Shown one piece after another: positions 10,220-19,421 of a stretch of DNA of 64,000 nt. The translations under genes were made by a program, and so were the position numbers. Under the pieces are notes generated by a model, which had not been told where the DNA came from, made no database searches, and was given only the letters and a program-made list of their open reading frames with translations. Numbering within the stretch: the first letter of the stretch is position 1; each line of letters begins with the position of its first letter. Source of the DNA: Yes71-27 sp040758635 (GTDB lineage: Bacteria > Bacillota > Desulfotomaculia > Desulfotomaculales > Ammonificaceae); the NCBI GenBank assembly GCA_040758635.1, contig JBFLVI010000005.1:30168-94167 (forward strand), in the 5' to 3' direction.

Positions 10220-10642
10220 TATCCTTGCCCCCCAAGTTCTACTGAAAAAAAACACCTGCCTCCATTCCCACCTACAACCCTGTGACGGATTCGAAGCACG
10301 GGCCGCCGTTTCCGGCCGCCCCCGCCAGCGCTTTAAGAAACCTGCGACGCAATCCGGACCGGGGCGCGCCGGGCGTTGAAGCGGTATCCTTTGCCCGCCT
10401 GCTGCTGCCTCTAAGTTAAGATTCCCCTACCACCACCGAAATCCTTTTTCCTTTAAAATCCATCCTTTTTCAACACGAAATATGGCCGTGCCGGCAAGAA
10501 AGACTCCCGCAGACGGAACATACGCAACCCAATCGTACAATAAAGGAAAACGGCTTTCTACAGCGAAGAATCTAAGGAAGAAGTCCTGACCGGAACCGCT
10601 TCCGGACCCTTGAAAAGCGACAGGAAGCTGCGGGAGGTAAAA
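10220..10642. other. Non-coding gap
   Basis: About 420 bases between two divergently oriented small membrane-protein genes. I see no RNA gene, repeat or convincing frame. The region should hold the promoters of both neighbours, but no box pair is clear enough to name. An open frame on the minus strand (10427-10924) opposes the real gene at 10643 and is discounted. Confidence 0.4.
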
Positions 10643-11047
10643 ATGCGCCGGTTTTTCAGAAGGATGAGCTACTTTACCACCCTGGTCGTCCCGATAGTTG
10701 TGGCCCTTGTCATCGCCTTTCTGGCGGTGCTGAACCCTCAGTGGCCGCGTATCTATTGTGTGATCGCCTTTCTGGCAGCCCTGATCATTCTTCCGGGGGT
10801 GACCCTGGGTTTGAAATTGGGGTGTACCCCGGTTACCGAAGAAAGGGTGGTTCTGGTGGGGGTGGACGCCCCGGGGATAATCGGCGTGCGCCGCGCCAAC
10901 GGGGAGGTGGTGCGCTACCACCACCGGGAGCTTTACACCCTCTTTTGCAACGGTACCGTAAGCGAAGGCAGCATCCTGAGCCTGCGCTTTCTCGACAACG
11001 ACATCATCGGCTGGCAGCCGGTGGATGGTGAGGGAACCAAAAGGTAA
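10643..11047 (+). CDS. Hypothetical two-helix membrane protein
   Basis: A 134-residue protein of unknown function. A basic N-terminus (MRRFFRRMSYF) leads into two membrane helices (about residues 10-30 and 36-55). A soluble beta-rich C-terminal domain of about 75 residues follows, starting near TEERVVLVGVDAPG. ATG 10643 is preferred over the upstream in-frame ATG because GGGAGGT lies five bases before it. It converges with recA. I do not recognise the family. Confidence 0.75.
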   Translation: MRRFFRRMSYFTTLVVPIVVALVIAFLAVLNPQWPRIYCVIAFLAALIILPGVTLGLKLGCTPVTEERVVLVGVDAPGIIGVRRANGEVVRYHHRELYTLFCNGTVSEGSILSLRFLDNDIIGWQPVDGEGTKR

Positions 11048-11099
11048 AAAAACCGCCGCCGCTTCGGATCCGCGGTCCTAAACACCCTCTTCGTAGAGG

Positions 11100-12128
11100 C
11101 TAACTCTCTTTTTCCGCCGGGGCAACCGCCGCCGGGGACCGCCCGATGTTCAACGCTTGCCGGATCTTCGCCTCGATCTCCCGCACCACTTCCGGGTGTT
11201 CTTTCAGGTACTCCCGGACGTTCTCCCGGCCCTGCCCCAGCCGGTCCTCGCCGTAAGAATACCAGGTACCCGTCTTCGTGATGATTTTCAACTCCAGCGC
11301 AGCGTCAAGGAGGCTTCCCTCCTTGGAAATTCCTTCACCGTAAAGGATGTCGAACTCCGCCTGCCTGAAAGGCGGCGCCAGCTTATTTTTAACCACCTTG
11401 GCCCGGACGCGGCTGCCGATCCGCTCGGCGCCCTGCTTGATGTCCTCGATCTTCCGCACCTCAAGCCTTACGGAAGCATAAAACTTCAGCGCCCGTCCCC
11501 CGGGTGTGGTCTCGGGATTGCCGAACATTACCCCGACCTTTTCCCGGATCTGGTTGATGAAGATGGCGGTGGTCCGCGACTTGCTGATCACCCCGGTCAG
11601 CTTCCGGAGCGCCTGGGACATCAACCGCGCCTGCAGGCCCACGTGGATGTCTCCCATCTCCCCCTCCAGCTCTGCCCGGGGTACCAGGGCCGCCACGCTG
11701 TCCAGGACGACGATATCTACGGCCCCGCTCCGCACCAGGGCCTCAGCGATTTCCAGAGCCTGCTCGCCGGTGTCCGGCTGGGATACGAGCAGGTTATCCA
11801 CGTCCACCCCGAGACGCCTGGCATATTCGGGATCCAATGCATGTTCCGCGTCGATAAAAGCGGCCACACCCCCCTCGCGCTGCGCCTCGGCGACGGCGTG
11901 CAGCGCCACCGTGGTCTTGCCGGACGACTCCGGGCCGAAAATCTCCACCACGCGCCCGCGGGGTAAACCGCCGATGCCGAGCGCCAGGTCCAGCGCAATT
12001 GATCCGGTCGGAATTACCTCCACCTGAAAGCGGCTGGTCGCCTCCCCCAACCGCATAATCGCACCTTTGCCGAACTGCCGCTCGATTTGCAGGAGCGCGG
12101 CCTCCAACGTCTTCTGCCGGTCGCTCAA
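11100..12128 (-). CDS. recA: Recombinase RecA
   Basis: ATP-dependent strand-exchange protein and SOS co-protease. The 342 residues include the Walker A motif GPESSGKT at 65-72, ALKFYASVRLEVRK in the L2/C-terminal region and the KVVKNKLAPPF segment. The C-terminal tail is short and less acidic than in E. coli. It starts at TTG 12128 behind GGGGGAG. I could not find a clear Firmicutes LexA box (CGAAC-N4-GTTCG) in the 140 bases upstream. No recX follows; the next gene is a convergent small membrane protein. Confidence 0.97.
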   Translation of the reverse strand: MSDRQKTLEAALLQIERQFGKGAIMRLGEATSRFQVEVIPTGSIALDLALGIGGLPRGRVVEIFGPESSGKTTVALHAVAEAQREGGVAAFIDAEHALDPEYARRLGVDVDNLLVSQPDTGEQALEIAEALVRSGAVDIVVLDSVAALVPRAELEGEMGDIHVGLQARLMSQALRKLTGVISKSRTTAIFINQIREKVGVMFGNPETTPGGRALKFYASVRLEVRKIEDIKQGAERIGSRVRAKVVKNKLAPPFRQAEFDILYGEGISKEGSLLDAALELKIITKTGTWYSYGEDRLGQGRENVREYLKEHPEVVREIEAKIRQALNIGRSPAAVAPAEKES

Positions 12129-12266
12129 CCCTATCTCCCCCCACTGATTGATCTAATATACCGGTCGCGCCTTGCTTTCGTTTCTTTTACTCAATTTTAA
12201 TTGAAGTCCGGGAAATTTTCCATTAAATTCTGCAAAACCGGTGCAGGCCAATTCCTCCGGACCCTC

Positions 12267-14276
12267 TCACTGCCCGGTTTGAAGCAAATGCTTGAACTCC
12301 TCCTCGTCCAAAACCGCAACCCCCAGTTCCCGGGCCCGGTCGTATTTGGACCCGGGGGTCTCGCCCACCACCACGTAGTCGGTTCGCCGGCTGACGCTTG
12401 ACGACACCCGGCCGCCAAGACGTTCGATGAGAGCGGTAGCCTCTTCCCGGGTGTAATCCTTGAGCGTTCCCGTGAGAACGAAAACTTTGCCCGTCAGGGG
12501 GCCGGCGGCCGCAGCGGTTTCACGGCTCACCGTGTTCACCCCGGCCTCCACCAGTTGCTTGATCACCGTCCGGTTCCGCGGCTCGGCGAAAAACGCCCGG
12601 ATGCTCGCCGCCATCTTCGGTCCGATTTCCGGGATCGCAGTAAACTCCTCCTCCGTTGCCGTCATCAACCGCTCCAGGTTTCCAAAGTGCGCCGCCAGCA
12701 GCTTCCCGGCCCGCTCCCCCACGTGCCGAATGCCGAGGGCGAAGACGAGCCGGCCGAGGTCCTGCTTCTTGCTCGCCGCGATTTCGTTTAAGAGGTTTGT
12801 CGCCGATTTCGGCCCCATCCGCTCCAGTTTCACCAGGTCTTCGTACTTCAGGCCATAGATGTCCGCCACGCTCTCGACCAGGCCCTTTTCCACCAACTGC
12901 TCCACGAGGGCCGGCCCCAGCCCCCGGATGTCCATTGCGTTCCGGGAAGCAAAATGAAGCACGCTTTCCTTCAGGCGCGCCCGGCAGGAAATGTTCGGGC
13001 AGCGGACCGCCACCTCTCCCTCTTCCCGGACGGTCCCCGCGCCGCATACCGGGCACTTCTCGGGCATCCGGAAAATTTGTTCCCGGCCCGCGCGCCGCTC
13101 CGGCAGGGAACGCACCACCTCGGGGATCACGTCGCCCGCCTTGTGGACCACGATGTAATCGCCGACCCGGATGTCCTTTTCCCGGATCAGGTCCTCGTTG
13201 TGCAGCGTGGCCCGGCTGACCGTCGTTCCGGCAAGGTGCACCGGCTCGAAGACCGCCGTCGGTGTAAGCACCCCCGTCCGGCCCACGCTGACCACGATCT
13301 TCTCCAGCCTGGTCAGCGCCTCCTCGGGCGGGAACTTGTAGGCCACCGCCCAGCGGGGGCTTTTCAGCGTGGCGCCGAGCCTTTCCTGCTGCGCGAGGGA
13401 GTCTACCTTAACCACCATCCCGTCAATTACGTAGGGCAGGTCGAAACGCTTCTCCTGCCAGGACAGGCAGTACTCGACCACCTCCGCCACGGCGTCAAAA
13501 ACCCGGTGGTGCGGGTTTACCTTGAACCCTTGTTCCCTCAGCCAGGCCAGCACCTCGTGGTGCGTTGTAAACCGCACCCCTTCGCTGTACCCGATCCCGT
13601 ACACAAAAAGGTCGAGCTTGCGGCGGGCGGTTATTTTCGGGTCGAGCTGGCGCAGGCTTCCGGCCGCCGCGTTTCGCGGGTTGGCGAAAGGCGGCTCTCC
13701 CGCTTCCTCCCGGTGCTCGTTAAGCTTCGCGAAGGCCTCCTTGGACATGTACGCCTCACCCCGAACCTCCACCACCGGTGGCGCTGCTTTCAACAAGCGT
13801 AGCGGTAAGCTCCGGATCGTCCGGAGGTTGGGCGTAATGTCCTCCCCGGTTTCCCCGTCCCCGCGGGTTGCCCCCTGCACAAACTCACCGTCCCGGTAGG
13901 TCAGTGAAACCGCCAGCCCGTCTATCTTCGGTTCCACCACGTAGGCTACGCTTTCGCCGGGGAGGGCGGCGCGCACCCGCCGGTCGAAATCGTAGAACTC
14001 CTCTGCGCTGAAGGCATTGGCCAGACTGAGCATCGGTACCAGGTGCCGGACGGTAGCAAAGCCTTCCCGCGGTGCGCCGCCTACCCGCCGTGTCGGTGAG
14101 TTCGGGGTGACGAACTCCGGGTAGGCTTTTTCCAGCTCCACCAACTCTGCCATCAACCGGTCGAATTCGGCGTCCGAGATCACCGGAGCGTCCAGCACGT
14201 AGTACCGGTAGTTGTGGTACTCGATCTCCCGCCGGAGCTCCTCAATCCTGCGTCTGGCTTCTTCCCGCTCAAGCAA
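12267..14276 (-). CDS. ligA: NAD-dependent DNA ligase
   Basis: Seals nicks during replication and repair. Domains in order: Ia/adenylation with the KIDG motif (VEPKIDGLAVSL, Lys near 113), OB fold, Zn finger (CPVCGAG ... CPNISCRARL, about 400-425), helix-hairpin-helix repeats, and a C-terminal BRCT domain (LTGKVFVLTGTLKDY, about 585-600). I choose TTG 14276 because AAGGGGG lies about eight bases upstream; an in-frame TTG nine bases earlier is too close to the SD. Length of 669 is typical. It lies between amj and recA. Confidence 0.96.
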   Translation of the reverse strand: MLEREEARRRIEELRREIEYHNYRYYVLDAPVISDAEFDRLMAELVELEKAYPEFVTPNSPTRRVGGAPREGFATVRHLVPMLSLANAFSAEEFYDFDRRVRAALPGESVAYVVEPKIDGLAVSLTYRDGEFVQGATRGDGETGEDITPNLRTIRSLPLRLLKAAPPVVEVRGEAYMSKEAFAKLNEHREEAGEPPFANPRNAAAGSLRQLDPKITARRKLDLFVYGIGYSEGVRFTTHHEVLAWLREQGFKVNPHHRVFDAVAEVVEYCLSWQEKRFDLPYVIDGMVVKVDSLAQQERLGATLKSPRWAVAYKFPPEEALTRLEKIVVSVGRTGVLTPTAVFEPVHLAGTTVSRATLHNEDLIREKDIRVGDYIVVHKAGDVIPEVVRSLPERRAGREQIFRMPEKCPVCGAGTVREEGEVAVRCPNISCRARLKESVLHFASRNAMDIRGLGPALVEQLVEKGLVESVADIYGLKYEDLVKLERMGPKSATNLLNEIAASKKQDLGRLVFALGIRHVGERAGKLLAAHFGNLERLMTATEEEFTAIPEIGPKMAASIRAFFAEPRNRTVIKQLVEAGVNTVSRETAAAAGPLTGKVFVLTGTLKDYTREEATALIERLGGRVSSSVSRRTDYVVVGETPGSKYDRARELGVAVLDEEEFKHLLQTGQ

Positions 14277-14297
14277 TACCGGCAACCCCCTTCACGG

Positions 14298-15185
14298 CTA
14301 AACTATAACGGCGGCTACATACCGGACGATCTGCGCCGCCGGCAAAAAGAGAACCTGCGCCAGTAGTGTTCCCAAAAAGCGCGTTACGGCCAGATGGGTC
14401 ACCATCTGCCGGATGTCCCGCTCGTCCCTTTTCCCCCGAAGGGCCTGATCGGTCAGCATCGCCGCCGTGGGGTCCACCACCGTGGCCGCAAGCAGCGTGG
14501 CGATGCCGTTGACGATCGGCGAGAGCAGGGTAGCCGTGGCCCGGTAGTAGGGAAAAAGGGCACCGGCGTACAGGGCCGAAAGCACTCCCGTGGTGTAAAT
14601 CCCGGTGATTAAAACATTGAGCAGCAGGAAACCCTTCGGAATGCCGGTCCGCTGCCGGATTGCCCGGCGCAGGGTTTCGGGCGCCGCCGGCCGGACGGTT
14701 TTTATTGTCCGGTACAGCCGGCGCGGTGAAAGGGAAAAAAGAATCAGCCGCGGCACCGAGCCGACCTCCTCGAAAAGAAGGATGCCGCGGGAGAAAATCC
14801 GCACAAAGGCCGGGATTAAAAGCCCCCCTAAAATCGTCCCGAGCGTCGCCGCGAGGATGACCAGCCGGATGTTGTGGTCCAGAACCGCCAGCTCTTCGCG
14901 GTAAACCGGCGAGGCCAGCAGGACCTCGGCCGGCGCCCGGGGCGGCACGGCGGCAAGTCCCCGGTTGATCGCCTTCTCCACGAGCGACGACAGCAGCGGC
15001 GCCTGAACGGTGTTTGCCGTGCTGGCAATCAAAAAAATCAGGTTGAAGAGCGAATAGGCCGTCGCCAGCCGCCCGGTCCTGACTCCCGCCAGACGCACAC
15101 TGTAAATAAGGGTGTGAACGAGATGGATCAGCACCGTGAGGCCGATAACGATGATCAGGGTGTTGGAAACCTCCAGGTTCGCCAT
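14298..15185 (-). CDS. amj: Lipid II flippase, Amj family
   Basis: Polytopic membrane protein of 295 residues. The N-terminal block VLIHLVHTLIYSVRLAGVRTGRLATAYSLFN and the following STANTVQAPLLSSLVEKA match what I remember of Amj (alternate to MurJ, YdaH/DUF2837), which flips lipid II across the membrane in Bacillus subtilis. About six to seven hydrophobic helices are visible. The ATG is preceded by GAGGTG. It sits between pcrA and ligA, 12 bases from ligA, so it may be co-transcribed with them. Function is inferred from family resemblance. Confidence 0.8.
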   Translation of the reverse strand: MANLEVSNTLIIVIGLTVLIHLVHTLIYSVRLAGVRTGRLATAYSLFNLIFLIASTANTVQAPLLSSLVEKAINRGLAAVPPRAPAEVLLASPVYREELAVLDHNIRLVILAATLGTILGGLLIPAFVRIFSRGILLFEEVGSVPRLILFSLSPRRLYRTIKTVRPAAPETLRRAIRQRTGIPKGFLLLNVLITGIYTTGVLSALYAGALFPYYRATATLLSPIVNGIATLLAATVVDPTAAMLTDQALRGKRDERDIRQMVTHLAVTRFLGTLLAQVLFLPAAQIVRYVAAVIV

Positions 15186-15217
15186 AAGCAGACCACACCT
15201 CAGTCGTCAGACTCGGC

Positions 15218-17392
15218 TCATTCAACCAGCCTCTCCAGCGGTGCGTACTCCAGCAGAAGGGTTTTGAGGCCCGCCTTCGCGAAAGCCACCGTAACCTGCA
15301 CGTCTTCGCCGCTCCCGGCGACACCGACCACCGTGCCGGCACCCCACTTCTTGTGCAGGACCCGGTCGCCGGGCTTCAATTCCGCGGCCTCCTGAGCTAC
15401 GGGCGCGGCTTCTTCGGAACCCCCCGCCACCGTCAGGCTTTCCGCCGGCATTTCGTCAAGGAAACGGGAGGGCGGATTGGTGTAAACTCCGCCGTAGAGG
15501 TGCCGCATCTGGCACCGCGTCAGGAAAAGCCGCTCCTTGGCGCGGGTAATGCCGACGTAGCACAGCCGCCGCTCCTCCTCCATTTCCGCAGGGTCGTCAA
15601 GACTCCGGAGATGCGGGAAAAGACCCTCCTCCATCCCGGTGATGAAAACGACCGGGAACTCGAGACCCTTGGCGCTGTGCAGCGTCAGCAGCGCCACCAC
15701 ATCGGCTTCCGGGTCGTAGCGGTCAATATCGGTGAAGAGCGCGATTTCCGCCAGAAACTCCGTCAGCCCCCCGCGTTCTTCCCGGTCGAATTCCCGGGTC
15801 ACCGTCAGGAACTCCCTGATGTTCTCCAACCGCGCCTGTGCTTCCGGCGTTCCCTCCGCCAGAAGGTGCCGCTCGTAACCGGTTTCCGCAAGCAGCGTTT
15901 CGGCCACACGCGTCACCGGCCCGGCCGCCTCGCCGCGCAACGAGACGAAGAGCTCCCCCAAGCGCCGCATCTCTTCCCGGACCCTGAGCGGCAACCCGGA
16001 AATGGCGTCGGCATCGAGAAGCGCCGCCACGGGGGTCACCCGGTGCGCCGCCGCGTGCTGGAGCAGCCGCCCCAGGTAAGCCGCGCCGATGCCGCGCGGC
16101 GGAAAGTTGATGATTCGCTTCAGGCTTAAAGCGTCCACAGGGTTGACGACCAGGCGCAGGTAGGCCAGGAGGTCCTTGATCTCCTTGCGCTCGTAGAAGC
16201 GCAGGCCGCCGAGAATGATGTAAGGGATGCCCGTGACCAGGAAGACTTCCTCCAGCACCCGCGACTGGGCGTGGGTGCGGTAGAGTACCGCGCAGTCCCG
16301 GTAGGACCGCCCTTCTTCGCGCCGCATCCTGGCGATCTCCCCGGCGACGAAGTTGGCCTCCGCCACCTCGTTCGGAGCCACGAAAAGCAACGGGGGGTCT
16401 CCCTCGCCTTTGACCGCCCGGAGTACCTTTTCCTTGCGCAGCCGGTTATACCTGATCACGCTGTCGGCCACCGCGAGGATCGACGAGGTGGAACGGTAGT
16501 TCTTTTCGAGCTTGATCACCCGCGCCTCCGGGTAATCCCGCTCGAAGTTCAGGATGTTGCCGATGTCCGCACCCCGCCAGCCGAAGATGGACTGATCGGG
16601 ATCCCCCACCACCATCAGGTTCCGGTGCCGTTCCGCAAGCTGGTTCACCCAGACGTACTGCACGTGGTTGGTATCCTGGTATTCGTCCACCAGGATGAAC
16701 CGGAAACGCCGCTGGTAGCGTTCCAGGACGGCGGGGCACTCCCGGAAGAGCCGCACCGCTTCCCCGAGCAGGTCGTCGAAATCGAGGGCACCGAACCGCC
16801 TCAGCTTCTCCTGGTAGAGCGCGTAAACCTGCGCCACCGCCTCCTCGTACCGGGTACCGGCCCGCAGCGCGTATTCTTCAGGCCCCACCAGCCAGTTCTT
16901 CGCCCAGGAGATGGCGGCCGCCATCCCGCCGGGCGGGTAACGCTTTTCATCGAGTCCGATCTCTTTCAAGCACTCCCTCACCAGCACCCGCCGGTCGTCC
17001 TCGTCGTAAATCACAAAGTCGGGGTTCCGGCCCAGATGCTGAATCTCCCGGCGCAGGATCCGCAGGCAGGCCGCGTGAAAGGTCATCACCCAGAGGTCGT
17101 GCACGTCGTGGGGCAACAACCGCTCCACCCGGGAGCGCATCTCCCGGGCGGCCTTGTTGGTAAAAGTGATCGCCAGGATGTTCTCCGGCCTTACACCCGC
17201 ATCATGAATCAGGTGCGCGATCCGGCAGGTCAGGACCCGGGTCTTGCCGCTGCCGGCACCGGCCAGCACGAGAAGCGGCCCCGTGGTGTGACGTACCGCT
17301 TCCAGCTGTTCCAAATTCAATTCCCCGTAAAAATCCGTCACCGTTTCCTGCACCTGCTTACTGTAAAAGCTGAAAAAAACTTCGCCAACCAC
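15218..17392 (-). CDS. pcrA: ATP-dependent DNA helicase PcrA/UvrD
   Basis: Superfamily 1 helicase of 724 residues. Motif I is LAGAGSGKTRVL near 43-54, motif II VDEYQDTN near 235, motif III GDPDQSIFGWRGAD, and motif VI VGITRAKERLFLT near 615. The C-terminal tail has the Tudor-like GDRVLHKKWGAGTVVGV that binds RNA polymerase in PcrA. The GTG at 17392 has a weak SD; GTG 17341, 17 codons in (before TDFYGELNLEQ), is a possible alternative since family homology starts there. Confidence 0.94.
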   Translation of the reverse strand: MVGEVFFSFYSKQVQETVTDFYGELNLEQLEAVRHTTGPLLVLAGAGSGKTRVLTCRIAHLIHDAGVRPENILAITFTNKAAREMRSRVERLLPHDVHDLWVMTFHAACLRILRREIQHLGRNPDFVIYDEDDRRVLVRECLKEIGLDEKRYPPGGMAAAISWAKNWLVGPEEYALRAGTRYEEAVAQVYALYQEKLRRFGALDFDDLLGEAVRLFRECPAVLERYQRRFRFILVDEYQDTNHVQYVWVNQLAERHRNLMVVGDPDQSIFGWRGADIGNILNFERDYPEARVIKLEKNYRSTSSILAVADSVIRYNRLRKEKVLRAVKGEGDPPLLFVAPNEVAEANFVAGEIARMRREEGRSYRDCAVLYRTHAQSRVLEEVFLVTGIPYIILGGLRFYERKEIKDLLAYLRLVVNPVDALSLKRIINFPPRGIGAAYLGRLLQHAAAHRVTPVAALLDADAISGLPLRVREEMRRLGELFVSLRGEAAGPVTRVAETLLAETGYERHLLAEGTPEAQARLENIREFLTVTREFDREERGGLTEFLAEIALFTDIDRYDPEADVVALLTLHSAKGLEFPVVFITGMEEGLFPHLRSLDDPAEMEEERRLCYVGITRAKERLFLTRCQMRHLYGGVYTNPPSRFLDEMPAESLTVAGGSEEAAPVAQEAAELKPGDRVLHKKWGAGTVVGVAGSGEDVQVTVAFAKAGLKTLLLEYAPLERLVE

Positions 17393-17579
17393 CGTTTATT
17401 ATCCTGCGTCTCTTCGAAAGACTTCCCTCCACCGTCCGCCGGCCCGCCCCGGTCCTCCAAGAAAACCGACCAGAACCCAGCCAAGAGAATTATCCCCCAT
17501 CCCGGGCGCGGGATTCAACCGGAAAGGAAAAAATCGCGCACTAAAAACAATTTTCGGCTGTAAAAACCAAAGAGAACAG

Positions 17580-17608
17580 TTGCTTTTAACAAGAGGTGTT
17601 GTTACAAT
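17580..17608 (+). promoter_or_regulatory. Promoter of the DUF5320 gene
   Basis: TTGCTT (17580-17585), a 17-base spacer, then TACAAT (17603-17608). The expected start is near 17615, immediately before the GACATATGCTC motif. Confidence 0.6.
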
Positions 17609-17615
17609 ATTAGTG

Positions 17616-17626
17616 GACATATGCTC
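17616..17626 (+). promoter_or_regulatory. Putative operator GACATATGCTC, copy 1
   Basis: Eleven bases at the predicted transcription start of the DUF5320 gene. The identical word occurs at 21076-21086 (minus strand) in the promoter of the NifX/MinD operon. The CATATG centre is palindromic. A shared operator is inference. Confidence 0.45.
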
Positions 17627-17650
17627 TAAACCTTTGCAGGAGGTGAAATC

Positions 17651-17926
17651 ATGCCGTGGGGTCGTGGTTCAGGTTGCGGCTTTGGCTTTGGCTTCGGCCG
17701 TGGCTGGGGCGCCGAAAGACCGGGCAATCCCGCCTGGGGCTGCAAGCGTTATCCTGGACGGCCGCGCCGGTGGCGGGCCCTGCTCCATCCCGGCGCCTGG
17801 GTGCAACCCGGCCAGCCGGATGCCGCGCCGGCAGAGGTTGAGAACCTGAGGCAACAGGCTGCTTTCCTGAAACAGCAACTTGAGGCCATCGAAAAGCGCC
17901 TCGGCGAATTGGGACAGAAGGAATAA
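17651..17926 (+). CDS. DUF5320-like small protein
   Basis: A 91-residue protein with a Gly-rich, Phe-rich N-terminus (GRGSGCGFGFGFGRGWG) and a Trp/Arg-rich middle. The C-terminus is a short coiled coil (ENLRQQAAFLKQQLEAIEKRL, about 65-85). This layout is that of DUF5320 proteins, which are often found beside NifX-like and MinD-ferredoxin genes. Function unknown. AGGAGG lies seven bases before the ATG. It faces the NifX/MinD operon across the DUF1657 gene. Confidence 0.8.
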   Translation: MPWGRGSGCGFGFGFGRGWGAERPGNPAWGCKRYPGRPRRWRALLHPGAWVQPGQPDAAPAEVENLRQQAAFLKQQLEAIEKRLGELGQKE

Positions 17927-17977
17927 GCGGCCTAAAGGTTGTCGCCTTCCAACCTGGGGTAGGCGATGAAAGATGGT

Positions 17978-18020
17978 GAGCCCCTCCGACGAAAAGTCTG
18001 AAACAAGGGCTCTTTTTTTT
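17978..18020 (+). terminator. Rho-independent terminator after the DUF5320 gene
   Basis: GAGCCC (17978-17983) pairs with GGGCTC (18007-18012) and is followed by eight T. The loop holds a further weak stem (TCCGAC / GTCTGA). Confidence 0.75.
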
Positions 18021-18172
18021 GGAGACGTGAAACGTGCTTTTCTGTAAGCCCGAGAAACCAACCCCAACTCTTAACAGAACCAGGCAACCGTACGGGTACA
18101 TAGTAACGACCGGTATGTACAAGACTAATCTCAGACTCGGATACTTCATCAAACCCAAGGAGGTAGATTCCT

Positions 18173-18439
18173 TTGACGGTAGGTTCGGAATTGCACAAGA
18201 CACTGGGCATGTTGAAAACGGCCAGCGGCCAGTTCCAATCCTTTGCCATGGATACGCAGGACGCAACGGCGAAGCAGATGTACACAAACTTCGCCAAGCA
18301 GCTTGACCAGATGGTCAAGGACCTCGCCAACCGGGTTAACTACGTGGAAGGACAGGAGCCGCAGTACAAAATGGAGAACATGGCCCAGGAAGCCATGGCC
18401 AAGGAACAGGCGGCCCAACAGGGAATGCGCAAACAATAG
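18173..18439 (+). CDS. DUF1657 domain protein
   Basis: An 88-residue, largely helical protein (LHKTLGMLKTASGQFQSFAM ... NFAKQLDQMVKDLANRVNYVE). The pattern, including the closing EPQYK motif, is that of DUF1657, a family common in spore-forming Firmicutes and often near spoVA-type genes. Function unknown. It starts at TTG 18173 with AAGGAGGT nine bases before. It stands alone with its own terminator downstream. Confidence 0.85.
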   Translation: MTVGSELHKTLGMLKTASGQFQSFAMDTQDATAKQMYTNFAKQLDQMVKDLANRVNYVEGQEPQYKMENMAQEAMAKEQAAQQGMRKQ

Positions 18440-18456
18440 TCCAAGCCGCAGCCAGA

Positions 18457-18495
18457 GAGCCCCCGCCGGAACGTCCGGCCGGGGTTCTTTCTTTT
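18457..18495 (+). terminator. Terminator after the DUF1657 gene
   Basis: CCCCGCCGGA - ACG - TCCGGCCGGGG with one bulge, followed by TTCTTTCTTTT. It lies between the convergent DUF1657 and MinD genes and may serve both. Confidence 0.8.
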
Positions 18496-18554
18496 CCAAA
18501 GGCAAAGCACCGGAAAGAGCCGGTCAGCGCACACTCGAGTTGCTCATAAGCCGG

Positions 18555-19421
18555 TCACACAAGGTCCAGCGCCCGTTCCCAGACCGCGCGCATCGCCTGC
18601 GCCGCGGGACCGGCCAGGCGCTCCGTGACGGGTGATTGTGCCACCACCGCCTTTACTACGTCCGCGGCAAACGGGATGCGGCCGAGAAATGCTGCCCCTT
18701 CTTGCCGGCAGTAGTGTTCGATCTTCCCGGCGATTTCTTCATCCAGGCTCGCCTTGTTCACACATACCGCCGCCCGCACGCCGAAGTGGCGCGCCAGTTC
18801 CAAAACCCGCTCGAGGTCCTGCCACCCGGCCGCGGTGGGCTCAGTGACCACGAGCAGCAGGTTGGCACCGGCAACCGAAGCGATAACGGGACATCCGATT
18901 CCCGGCGGGCCGTCAACCACCAGAAGATTTTTCGCCTGCTCCCGGGCTATTTCCCGCGCACGCTGCTTGACCCTGGCAACGAGTTTGCCGGAATTTTCCC
19001 GGCCCACGCCGAGCGCGGCGTAGACAAACGGCCCGAAAGCGGTACGGGCTTCGTAGACGCAGCCGGTGAGGGCCTCCCGCAGGGTGACGGCTCCTGCAGA
19101 GCAGGCGTGGAAACAGACCGCGCACCCTTCGCAGGCGGTTTCGTCCAACTCCCCGTCCTGAATCGCCTCGAACCGGCAGAGCTGCGTGCATACGCCGCAG
19201 GAAGTGCACCGCTCCCTATCCACCACCGGCAGGCGCAGGCCAAAAAAAGGCTCCTCCGCCACGACTTCCGGGCGCAGGATCAGGTGCAGGTTGGCCGCAT
19301 CTACGTCGGCATCCGCGAGCACCGCATCCTTACCCAGCGTGGCGAAGGCGCCGGTCAGCGTCGTCTTGCCTGTACCCCCTTTTCCACTAAGCACAACAAT
19401 TTCGCGCATTACTACTGGCAA
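18555..19421 (-). CDS. MinD-type P-loop ATPase with inserted ferredoxin domain (A)
   Basis: A 288-residue ParA/MinD-superfamily ATPase with Walker A LSGKGGTGKTTLTGAF near 12-27. Two 4Fe-4S motifs are inserted after the first strands: CTSCGVCTQLC near 72-82 and CEGCAVCFHAC near 97-107. Such MinD-ferredoxin proteins are usually found with NifX/NifB-like small proteins and are thought to take part in metal-cluster handling; the role is not settled. TTG 19421 has GGAGG six bases upstream. The start overlaps the end of the upstream paralogue by 35 bases, so translation is probably coupled. Confidence 0.85.
   Translation of the reverse strand: MPVVMREIVVLSGKGGTGKTTLTGAFATLGKDAVLADADVDAANLHLILRPEVVAEEPFFGLRLPVVDRERCTSCGVCTQLCRFEAIQDGELDETACEGCAVCFHACSAGAVTLREALTGCVYEARTAFGPFVYAALGVGRENSGKLVARVKQRAREIAREQAKNLLVVDGPPGIGCPVIASVAGANLLLVVTEPTAAGWQDLERVLELARHFGVRAAVCVNKASLDEEIAGKIEHYCRQEGAAFLGRIPFAADVVKAVVAQSPVTERLAGPAAQAMRAVWERALDLV

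Noticed and set aside
12129..12266. LexA box upstream of recA
   Set aside because: I looked for the Firmicutes consensus (CGAAC-N4-GTTCG) and found no convincing match.
17649..18330. Minus-strand frames of 212 and 132 residues opposite the DUF5320 and DUF1657 genes
   Set aside because: They run antisense through two well-supported genes and a terminator, with no SD.
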